Part shown: piece by piece, positions 10,501 to 18,443 of the stretch | Position numbering within the stretch: position 1 is the stretch's first letter | Layout of the letters: the number at the start of each line of letters is the position of its first letter | From: Ettlia oleoabundans | Taxonomy: Eukaryota > Chlorophyta > Chlorophyceae > Chlamydomonadales | Length of the DNA: 19,142 nucleotides | Assembly: GCA_019693395.1 (NCBI GenBank) | Contig: JAAMXP010000363.1 | Span: 1-19,142 of the forward strand | Reading direction: 5' to 3' | Made by a program: the position numbers and the translations under genes | Notes under the pieces: model-generated | Told to the model about the DNA's origin: nothing | Seen by the model: the letters and a program-made list of their open reading frames with translations, nothing else | Databases searched by the model: none

Positions 10501-12739
10501 GCCCAGCAGGTTTGTTGATCCCCACAGTGCTCATTGCCTTCCGCAGCAAGTGTTCTCCACTGTCTGCAGGTGGTGCCGCAGCAATCAGGATGTCTGCCAG
10601 CGACTTGACACCAGCTCACCGGCGGCGACTCGCGGCTGATGGCTGACCGTGCAGTGGCTGGGCCGCTCTCAGGCGCCTCGCTGTCATCATCTGAATCCAC
10701 ACCGTCAGCAGCAGGCTGTGGAAGGCCTGCAGGGATTGCCAGTGGCATTGCAGGCAAAGGGCAGGCATGGCACGCATTAGACGGCATGAAGACACACAGC
10801 CAGCACCTCCCAGCAGGGATACGCAAGTATCACCACGTAGCTAACAAGCCTGAGCCTGCAGTTTTTAACCCCAGCCTGCCTTGGACACATGCCACAGCCC
10901 GGAAACAGCAGGTAGCAGGCCTGCTATAGCGCTGGCGCAGAGGGCGAGGCAAGCAGCAGAGGGCAGGCATGGACCCACCCACCCACCCACCCACCGCGTG
11001 CCAGCTGTGCCATACGGTCCTCTGGCTCTGCAGACAGCTTTTCCTCCTCCTCGCCCATCCGCCCTGACTGGTACTCTTTCTCCAGCTCTCGATAGAAGCT
11101 GGGGGTCACGTAGTCGCACTCCATTTGAACCATCGTCTCAGCCACTGCAGGCACAGCGGCCAAAGCGGCGTGCGCAGCGGCCATAGCATACATAGGTTGT
11201 GTCACTGCAGCTAGCCGCTGTTCGATGACCGCTCTTGTGCCCAGCCCTGTCAATGCAAGTACTGGCCGGTAAAACACCAGCGAAGGCCTCCCCCTGCCTG
11301 TCTGCTGCTGCCGTGGCGGCACCCAACCCATTCCACCCCAAGCACACCACTGTGACTGCTCTGCTCACCCTTGTGTGCCTCCATCTTCCACTCCTCCAGC
11401 GCGCGGGTGGCAGCCATGATGACAGCATTCTCAAAGCCCTTGAGCCGCAAAAACTCCATGCCCTTGTTGGGCTCAGAAATGCCAGCCTCAGTCAGTACTG
11501 AACGACGCGCCGCCTCACGCACCTGTAGTCATGATGCACAGGGCGGCAGGCAGCCATTGACAGCCTTCCCATGCAAACACATACCCAACTTAGTTCACCG
11601 AGATGCTTGAAAGACCAAAACACGCATGCAGCACCCAGTACTGTGTGATGTCACCAGGAGCTGCAGTGCCTCGGGCCAGCCACAGGCCAACAGCACAGCA
11701 GCCCACCACAAAGCAACCACACGGCAGCAAATGGCAGCAATTGGTTGTTCTTGCCCTCTCCTGCCGGGCACTCACCGTCTCGGATAGCACCAGGTGGATT
11801 TCATCCACGAAGCGGTGCACATGGGGGCTGGTCAGCTGCATGGCCTCCTGCACCAAACGCTTGATACCTCGCTCAGGTGACACAAGGTGCGGCTGGAAGC
11901 CGTCTGCCTGGCGGCAAATCTGCAGTGCAAGGGGAAGCAGTACGAGAGGGAGGGCATGATGCAGATGAGCACCCACAAGAACAGCATGATATGCTTGCTG
12001 TGACAAACACTGCGGGTGAGATGCTGCCCGATCAGATTGTGCCTGATCCCATGCATGCCGTGTGACTCACCTCCCGCACGTATGCCTTGGTAAACCGCTT
12101 TTCAATGGGGATCTTGTGCAGCGCCTCGGGCAGCGAGCCCTCCACGACAGCCCGGATCTTGAAGGCCGTGTTGGCCTCCTGCAAACATGCCACAGCAAAC
12201 AGGCGATCAATAACCTTGAGATTGCTCCTCAATGCCAGTTGTGAAGCATATGCATACTTCAGAATAATTGCAAGTGGCAGTTGCGGCTGTAGCAAATGCT
12301 AGCCTAGCATATGGGAAAATGGTGTGCAGGAAAAGCCGCGCCCAACCCCGCCCCGTCCCGGCTACCCACCTGCAGCATGACCGAGTATGCCCGCTCAAAG
12401 CCACGGCAGTGGCGGAAGATATCATTGGCACCCTTCCTAGCCTCTCCCAGCGCCGACAGCTCCTTTTCAACCGCAATGCGCCGGTCGGTCAGGCGGGCAA
12501 GCACCTGCGGCGAGCCATATGGAGGCGGTCAGGCGGGCAGAGGGCTGGGTTGGCCACTGCTCCCCATCGTCTGAACGGCTGGCGGGCGCACCGCTCGCTA
12601 GCAAGTACGTCTCGATCACTCGTCACCAAAGCCAGCGGAGCCCCAGTAATCCGCGGAGGTCTTTGTGGGACCCTCCTGTCTTGCTCACCTCCTGGAGGTG
12701 CTTGGCCTCGATGGGGATCGTGTCGTCCATGCTGCCCAT
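7520..12739 (-). CDS. DRP2-like dynamin-related protein with stalk, PH, GED and proline-rich tail but no GTPase domain found
   Basis: Fourteen exons join in phase: 12739-12689, 12504-12370, 12178-12071, 11919-11776, 11522-11369, 11144-10995, 10726-10620, 10367-10170, 9892-9761, 9549-9283, 9091-9011, 8833-8711, 8441-8332 and 8012-7520, giving 750 residues. Residues 18-250 match the dynamin middle/stalk of plant DRP2 (KELSALGEA, CRGFERAYS, IPIEKRF, ADGFQPHLVSPERGIKRL, FVDEIHLVL). Residues 250-290 are an acidic linker. Residues 294-428 are a PH domain (AGWLEKR, WKWQRRWFVL, closing YEWLARLRNA). Residues 510 to about 610 are the GTPase effector domain (VPKAIILCQ, DRLLDQLYN, LAEDPTLVKRR). The Pro/Ala/Ser-rich tail ends in six prolines. 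Plant DRP2 drives membrane scission in clathrin-mediated trafficking, but this model begins at the stalk: no P-loop is present. An in-frame stop lies at 12782-12784, upstream of the ATG. Either a true G-domain-less paralogue, or missing 5' exons. Confidence 0.85.
10973..10994 (-). repeat. (GGGT)n tetranucleotide tract at a splice donor of the dynamin-like gene
   Basis: On the minus strand the donor after exon 6 is followed at once by five GGGT units, so the donor GT is the first of several GTs spaced four bases apart. The tract can form a G-quadruplex in the pre-mRNA. Only the first GT keeps the frame with the GC|CTTCCACAG acceptor at 10726. Confidence 0.75.
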
Positions 12740-13001
12740 CGTGAGCAAACGGACGCGGCGCCAAAGCGCCCTTAGACAACGTCAGCGCCCCAGATCACCC
12801 TGCTCTTTTCTCTCCGTTCGCGTGCGTGTTGTAACTGCGCCACGATTATGCTACTAGAGCTGGGAGGGTATAACGAGCCTCACAGGGACGCCCGAGCCAG
12901 ATGAGAGGCACTGCAGTGTCAGGTGGTCAAGCCAGGCGGGCAACCTGTTAGGATGCTGATAGCTTGATCTGGTTGCTCATTGCACATTGCATTCGGATGG
13001 G
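12740..13001. promoter_or_regulatory. Divergent promoter region, dynamin-like gene / APH-1
   Basis: The 262 bp between the two start codons must carry both promoters. I looked here on the minus strand for a dynamin G domain or a further exon and found neither. A minus-strand TTGTCTAAG at about 12773-12781 could act as an acceptor for an upstream exon, but nothing upstream looks like a partner. Promoter role is inferred from orientation. Confidence 0.45.
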
Positions 13002-14334
13002 ATGGGCCTGACGGGATTTCTGGGCCTTCTTTTGTTGGGCTGCAGCCCCCTCTCGGCTGTGTTCGTCTTCAGCCCGCTCTCTCGCAAGTCGTTTCTTGTG
13101 TTACTTCTCCTTGGCAGGTGAATGTAGGGTTAAGGCACCGCGGCACTTGTCAACTGGCAGCCCCAGCAACTGTTTCCGCTCCCCTGCCGCCCTGTGCGCC
13201 AAGCCCTGCACTATGAACCGCTTGTATCTTGCCATGCAGTGCGTTCTTCTGGCTGCTCACGCTTTTCGTCATATCAACACTATTTAGAGGTTGGATCTGT
13301 GTACAGCAATAAATGAACGCAGCGATTACAGGGCACTGACTTGCATGGAGGCATCGACTGCAAGAAGGCTGCAACCACGCAGCCGAAACTTCTTGCTCGC
13401 TGCTGGCCTTGAGTTACCTGCAGCACATTGACGCTGACATAGTTGCCTCTTTGCATGCTGGCATTGCGCTGTGTGCACACATGCAGCTTGGGCTCCGCTG
13501 CCGGCATCACCTGGACCCTATGCTGCATTGGTGCTGGTTGGGGTGCTGGTCCAAGAGCTTGCTAGGGTGGGCGTCTGGCGCTTCCACAGGCAAGCCATGC
13601 GTGGGGTAAGGGAACACCTTCACAACAGGCATGCTTCTGCATGTTCTATGCTGGGCGCGACGTTGCAATGCTTGCTCGTTCAACATTTTGTTCTAGGTGT
13701 TCACTGCACTGCACTTGGGTTTGTCAAGTCAAGGTATGCTATTGCCAACACAATTAAGGACATGGTATCCCGTTCACCCTACCGCAGGCTGAGCGCACGG
13801 GTGCTGAACCGCATTGCAGCAGAGCAGGGCGATGCACCGCTGTCCACTGCTGACCGCTTCTCCCTGGCTCTCACGTATGGCTTCAGTCATGGAGCAGTCC
13901 ACTCGGCTTTCTTTTTCCTAGCGTGGCTGCCGCTCAGTTTGGGAGACGGGACAATCTATAATCAACACTGCCCCCACATGTCTTTCTTTCTTGTGGGGGC
14001 GCTTAGCACGCTAGGACTTGCAGCTCTGCTGACAGCTGCCATGGTGTTGTGGTTTGACAGCTTGGAGCGGCGCGAGATGCGCCAGGCAGCGGTGGTCCCC
14101 GTGGTTCATGCTGCCGCCGCACTGCTCACGCTCCTTAACTTTGGTGATGGCGGCTGCTTGGCCAGCGTGCCACTGCTGCTGGCAACGGGTGGCAGCATGG
14201 CGGCATATGCCACAAAGACGTGGTGGGACCGAACCACATCGCCAGGTCCGCCGCGGCTCCTGGCAGCCAGGCGAGCGGCGATAGCAGGCCATCGTACGCT
14301 TGGAGGCTCCCTGGGCAGCGAAAGCAACCAGTAG
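13002..14334 (+). CDS. APH1: Gamma-secretase subunit APH-1
   Basis: Exons 13002-13117, 13240-13289, 13487-13605 and 13729-14334 join in phase to 296 residues; the start of exon 4 is uncertain. Seven hydrophobic segments are visible, as the family requires: around GLTGFLGLLLLG, SAFFWLLTLFV, PYAALVLVGVLVQE, LALTYGFSHGAVHSAFFF, FFLVGALSTLGLAALL, VVPVVHAAAALLTLLNF and VPLLLATGGS. It follows plant APH-1 closely (SPLSRKSFLVLLLL, YNQHCPHMSFFLVGA, LLTLLNFGDGGC). TM4 carries GFSHGAVHS, a GxxxG helix-packing motif with the third Gly as Ser. APH-1 scaffolds presenilin, nicastrin and PEN-2 in an intramembrane aspartyl protease. The TM6 His is kept (about residue 222), but the TM5 His is Leu at about 196. 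An out-of-frame ATG lies five bases upstream of the start. Confidence 0.92.
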
Positions 14335-14807
14335 CAGCAGCCCAAAATTCCGCCTGTCCAGCAACAATAGTATGTGCATTACAGCAAAACTTTGTACCAT
14401 GCATTTGGTAGGGCAGGCGGGCCAATGTGCATCATCCAGAAATCTTTTTGAGCAATGTTATGCATGACTTGAGCAATGTTATGCGCGATAGAGTTACGGT
14501 TGCAAGGAGGCTGAACTGGCCATGGCGCCACAGGAAAATGTTGATTCATAAGCCGGGTCCTGCTGCGGCGTGGATGGCACGGCACGAACTCAGATGTGCG
14601 AGGATCAAGGAGCAGTGGTACAAGCACAAGATAGTGTGGTAGCAGAAGATAGGAGGGAAGCACGAAACGAGGGAAACAAGGAGCATTTGTGGCAGCAGGC
14701 TCGCCAACAAGCGCCAGCCAGCTGCAATGCGGCCTGGGTGCTGCACTTCAATGGGACCAGTGGGATGCGGAGCCAAGCTGCGGTAGCATTGCCCCTGCAA
14801 TGCTGCA
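14335..14807. other. Convergent 3' region between APH-1 and the small unknown gene
   Basis: Contains two 3' UTRs. A 16-bp direct repeat is listed separately. A minus-strand TGTAA sits near 14376-14380, about 430 bases after the stop of the unknown gene. ORFs here on both strands have no recognisable features. Confidence 0.4.
14448..14484. repeat. Two perfect 16-bp direct repeats, 21-bp period
   Basis: TTGAGCAATGTTATGC occurs at 14448-14463 and again at 14469-14484, separated by ATGAC. It lies in non-coding sequence after APH-1. Two copies only; this may be a small tandem duplication. Confidence 0.85.
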
Positions 14808-15475
14808 TTACTGCCCTGTTGATGATGACGACGCAGCAGCTCCTGAGCCTGCCCCATTGCGTGGCGTGTTGGGGCGGCCTGGCGCCTCGAAGAAGAACTG
14901 CGAGCAGGCAGATGGACCAAAAACCATAAGTGGTGTAACTAAGACGATCACCTCAGGTCTCAGCATGGTGCAAACCAAATGTTGTATTGTGAATGATGGC
15001 TGGGTTAGGGACTACAAAGCTGTAAGGATCTCCAAACCCTCACCTTCCTCCAAGAGAAGGTGCCGTCGGCATTCCTGCACTGGTTGTGTGCTACTTCAAA
15101 AATGCCCACCTCGCTCGGCGTCGAACAAATTTCTGTGGATGGGTGTGACAGTGCATACAAGTTCAAAGACTGACACATTCAGGCGGCAGAATACAATACT
15201 GCTCCAGATGACCAGGAGGCACCAGACGCCCCAGACCCAACGCCCGGTGGTATTCAAGTCCAAGACGACCTGCCTAGTCGGCAAGGCGGCTCGGTGTCCC
15301 GATGCGAAGCTGAAGTGCATCCCGCCGCACCTGGGAAGGAGTCCTGCCGCTGCAGCGAGGGATGGGTGGCCACTGGTTTCGGCATGACGTTCGGCTGCAA
15401 CCCCAGCACAGTCTTGAGTTTGCTGATGGTACTGTTCTGGGGCGCAGGCGCCTGGTTTGAGGTGCTCGTGCTCAT
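14808..15475 (-). CDS. Small protein of unknown function, three exons
   Basis: I do not recognise this protein. Exons 15475-15270, 15074-15044 and 14897-14808 join in phase with GT-AG introns of 195 and 146 bp and give 108 residues from the first in-frame ATG. The N-terminal two thirds are polar and Ser/Thr/Pro/Gln-rich (MSTSTSNQAPAPQNST, SKLKTVLGLQ, HPSLQRQDSF). A short compact block follows (NADGTFSWRKFFFEAPGR), then a Gly/Ala/Ser tail ending in SSSSTGQ. There is no signal peptide or membrane segment. Codon use in the chosen frames favours G/C-ending codons, like the neighbours. The frame stays open for about 44 codons upstream of the ATG without another ATG, so an upstream exon is possible. 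A variant using an extra mini-exon at about 15134-15112 with another frame in the last exon also fits GT-AG but looks less protein-like. It lies 203 bp after the GT14 stop on the same strand. Confidence 0.5.
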
Positions 15476-15678
15476 AGCGTGTTCGGGAGCTGGGTGTCGG
15501 AAAGCCGTGCCCGTGTCGACGCTTGGGTTTAGTGGTGCAGTGATGCTCCGGGTAAAGGAAGTCAAACAGCACCTGGTGCTACGAGCGCCGAAGTCCGGGC
15601 GGCTCAGGAAGGATCAACCAGCATTTCTTGGCTGCTGCCAGGCGGGCGCAGGATGCGGTGGCTGATGAGCTCAAGGCG

Positions 15679-17829
15679 TCACCAATCTGCCTTCATTACA
15701 GGCTCAAGAAGGGCAGCCCAATCGCTGATTGAACTGGGCGCAATTTTGCGTGCAAATAGGGGGCACATAGGTTGCAGCAGAGAGTCCCGCAGCGCCGTGC
15801 TTGCCAGCTCCGGCCGGGCGGCACCGGCCCGCAATGCGCCACCCGCCGCCCGCCTGCCGAGCCGCCATAACCAGCTGCTCAGGCTTGACCGCCGCAAATT
15901 GCCCACTGCCTCTGTGCTGGCTGCCTCCAGGGCAGTGCCGTTGCACCCGCCCCTCAGCTGCGCCAGGGTTGCCTCCGTGGCTTGACTAAAGGTGGTGGGA
16001 TGTGGCGCACGGCTCTTCCAGTGCGTGTAAGTGATAGCAGACGCGCATTCTGTTTCCGCCTCCAGACCCTTCCAGGCCAGAAGGGTTGGGATGTAATGCT
16101 CATCGGAGGTGCAAAACCGCTCCCCCCAGTTTGCCGCCGTCCAGCAGTGCTGGCGGAACGCCTGGTCCACTACCGAGTCGCTGGCCACCACTTCCGCATG
16201 TCGCCGTGTCAGCATGAACCACTGGCTGCAGCCACAGGCAGAATGGGTGCATGCACAGGCAGCAGGCAGCAGCCAGGCAGAAAGGTGAGCCAAGGTGTGC
16301 AACGGCTGGTAGTGAACTAGAGAAAGACAGCTTTGAAAAATACAGCTCTAAGTCTGCAGCCGACCACTTTCCGCCTGTCACACACATCTCCAATTCAAAG
16401 CTCTAGTGCAAGAGAGCAACCTGAAATCTAGTTTACACTGCGGTTTGCATGTCTGCCAAACAACATACCTGCTTTTGCGCCATATGTCTTGCGTGATGTT
16501 GAAACTTGCCATGCCTTGCTGCCAGCGAGATGTCATGCGCTTGTCCGTGTCAGCAGGGTCGCTGGCGTTCCTGCAAGATCAGAGAAACGGTGGCGAGCGC
16601 CCTTGTGGAGATGTAGTGCGCCATACAACCGCTCATCTGTGTTTGGGGTAACATGTTTACATCCACGCAACCATCCAGCCAGCCGGACAGTCTTGTGGTC
16701 CCCACACCTCACCCCAGCCAATTACAGCCCACCTGCAGGCGTTGATCCTGCTGCGGTTCTCTGACAGTAACTGTGCATATACCGCAGGGGCTCTATAGAG
16801 CGGAACACACGTCTCTGCTATACAAGAGTCGAGTAGCAGCAAATTTGGCAAAGAGATGCAGTGCATGTGCGGAATTTTGCATGGGCTTCGAGAGCATAGA
16901 CAGGGGCACACAGGGGTGCGTGCCTGACAGCAGCACAAATCGCTGGTTCAAGGGGTCCTTTAAAGCCGCCCTTAAAAGCGCACGCTCTGCATCAATCTTC
17001 AATGGGAGGAATGGCAGAGGGACCCACGGTCAACTAGAATAATGCGGGCCCAACCAGACATCTGATGACGGATGCAATCAGTGCTCATGCGCTCAGACTG
17101 CAAACAGACCATGCAGCGATGGCAGCGTCCCGTGGCAGCTGACGCTCACTAAGCTGTGGTTGCCCCACACTGCCACGGTACGGTTTGGCACCTCGTTCCC
17201 GGCAAACAAGCTGCCTGCTGGCAGGTTGATGCCAGCAGGCGTGTGGACGTATACGCTAAACAGCCTTTGCCATCCATTATCTGCATTTGAGGCATTCATC
17301 TTGCTTGCGGCATTATCGGTGGCTGCTGCTGCAGAGCTGAGGAACATGCGCCACAGCGGCTCGGTGGGGAGCGCCTGCCTGACCAGGAACAGGAGCGCCA
17401 CCTTAAAGGGCTGCGCGTCAGTGTTGCCTGCGGCTTGAGATTCATAGGCCTCATGCCGAGCCGCACTAATCTGCACAACTCACCCCCGCATGCATGCCAG
17501 GAATCAGGGCTACACGCGTTCACATGTGTAGGTTGAGCCGCATCCAGCACCCAACTCAGCTACTGCTTGTGTGCCAAACCTGAGCAATGTCTCTCCAGGT
17601 AAAAAACAACAGTTCCACTGCAACAAACACGCCTGCAATGCGACCAGGTGAGTTGATGAGTACGAGGAGGCTGCAGCGACATATGACTGCACTGGGCTGC
17701 AACATGTGGAATGGAGGGTCAGCGGTGAACAACCTGCGATCCCTGCCTGCCGACACAGCAGTTACCTAAGGCCAGCAGGAAGATTGCAACCTTGGCGTTC
17801 AATGTGCTCCTGATCTGGCTGGTTGCCAT
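15679..17829 (-). CDS. Core-2/I-branching family glycosyltransferase (GT14), type II membrane protein
   Basis: Seven exons join in phase: 17829-17766, 17632-17580, 17470-17150, 16996-16924, 16814-16733, 16570-16469 and 16225-15679, giving 413 residues. Residues about 13-33 form one hydrophobic signal anchor, built across exons 1 and 2, as in Golgi glycosyltransferases. The catalytic region follows the plant GT14 pattern: FKVALLFLVR and EPLWRMFL, LFSVYVHTPAG, VAVWGNHSLIDAERALLRAAL, NQRFVLLSETCVPLYRAPAVY, a DIWRKSSQWFMLTRRHA block, CTSDEHYIPTLL (DEHY at 273-276), THWKS, and near the end CPLFARKIAPSSI. Several N-glycosylation sequons fit a lumenal domain. The family transfers sugars, GlcNAc in animals and GlcA on arabinogalactan in plants; the substrate here is not readable. 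Intron 4 must use a GC donor. Ahead of the final LFARK block lies an Ala/Arg-rich insert. Confidence 0.9.
16815..16923 (-). other. GC-AG intron 4 of the GT14 gene
   Basis: Exon 4 ends TCAG and the intron begins GCACGC, ending TATAGCAG before AGACG. The joined codon G|AG restores LLSETCVPLY, the conserved family segment. No GT in the neighbourhood gives a matching phase while keeping this segment: the GT inside CTGTCAG leaves phase 2, and the acceptor region offers only phase 1 and 0. The donor fits the consensus less well than that of IMP4. Confidence 0.75.
17213..17240. repeat. Perfect 11-bp inverted repeat inside GT14 exon 3
   Basis: GCCTGCTGGCA at 17213-17223 and its exact reverse complement at 17230-17240 flank a six-base loop. 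It encodes the palindromic-looking peptide PAGINLPAG in the GT14 protein, so it could be a by-product of a repeated PAG motif. No regulatory role is shown. Confidence 0.8.
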
Positions 17830-18443
17830 AAATAGGCCTGTTATATAGGGGTGCTGCTTAAAGGCTCAGCCGGGCAGCAAAGTGACTTGCCGCTGCTGTG
17901 CAAGCGGCAGTGCGCCGTCCGTGGAGGATGCCCCGCCTTCTCGCCTGTCCAGACTTGCGTCTAGCGCTGCAGCGCGCTGGATCAAGGGCACCAATCACAA
18001 ACACATCCAGGCAGACAGGAAAAGCGGAGTGCAAGGGTGCATTGACGCCAAATGTGCTCCAGCAGACCCGATATATACGGCATATCAGTGCAACAGTTTG
18101 CGATGGCGGGCGACACGGAAACACATCCTTGGGTTGTCGAGCGCGCCGCCAAGTACGCACCGCCGCTTCGTCACCACCTCCTCGTCAGCACTGCAATCTT
18201 TCTCAACCGTGTGTGTTTGCAGCAGAACGCAAATGTGAGCGCAGTATACTGTACATGAGGTCCTGAAAACGTAAGCAACCCTTAACAGCGTGAATGGGGG
18301 ATGTACTGGTACAAAAGGGTGTAGTCAACTGCCGCTGAACCACCTTGGACAGCGGGGGTAGTGGAATCAGCTTGAAGGCAGGTTTCAACCTGCTTAGTGT
18401 ACAGAAAGCTTCCCACACGGCTGCCTTGAATGGCTGCGATAGA
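17830..18443. other. Region between the GT14 start and the SPATA20-like stop
   Basis: The 614 bp include the GT14 promoter and the 3' UTR of the SPATA20-like gene, plus one small plus-strand ORF (separate entry). Two TATA-like strings occur: TATATAA on the minus strand at 17841-17847, only 12 bases before the GT14 ATG and so too close to serve it in the usual way, and ATATATA on the plus strand at 18071-18077. Confidence 0.45.
18103..18258 (+). CDS. Possible small ORF or first exon, unknown
   Basis: ATG at 18103 opens a 51-residue frame (MAGDTETHPWVVERAAKYAP then LRHHLLVSTAIFLNR), with the ATG 26 bases downstream of ATATATA. The start looks protein-like, but the end (VCLQQNANVSAVYCT) does not. 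A donor at AACC|GTGTGT (phase 1) would cut it after IFLN, so this may be exon 1 of a short gene. A phase-matched acceptor (GAAGGCAG before GTTTCAAC, about 18381) exists, but the continuation runs antisense into the SPATA20-like 3' exon. No family is recognised. It could equally be chance. Confidence 0.25.
   Translation: MAGDTETHPWVVERAAKYAPPLRHHLLVSTAIFLNRVCLQQNANVSAVYCT

Noticed and set aside
15112..15134. Extra 23-bp mini-exon in the small unknown gene, giving a longer C-terminus ending at 14546
   Set aside because: It fits GT-AG and phase, but the resulting last exon is a Cys/Leu/Ser-rich frame with poor codon choice. The direct junction gives a better coding frame and a nearby stop. Kept as a lesser alternative.
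14689..15387. Plus-strand open frame of about 232 codons
   Set aside because: No family features, Cys- and Ser-rich chance composition. The minus strand over the same bases has phase-matched exons with GT-AG borders.
15476..15565. Extending the small unknown gene to a start at 15565
   Set aside because: The codon at 15565 is TTG, not ATG. The first in-frame ATG is at 15475. The extension could only be real as part of an upstream exon.
17841..17847. TATATAA as the TATA box of the GT14 gene
   Set aside because: It is only 12 bases before the ATG; a start 25-30 bases downstream would fall inside the coding sequence, and exon 1 has no later ATG.
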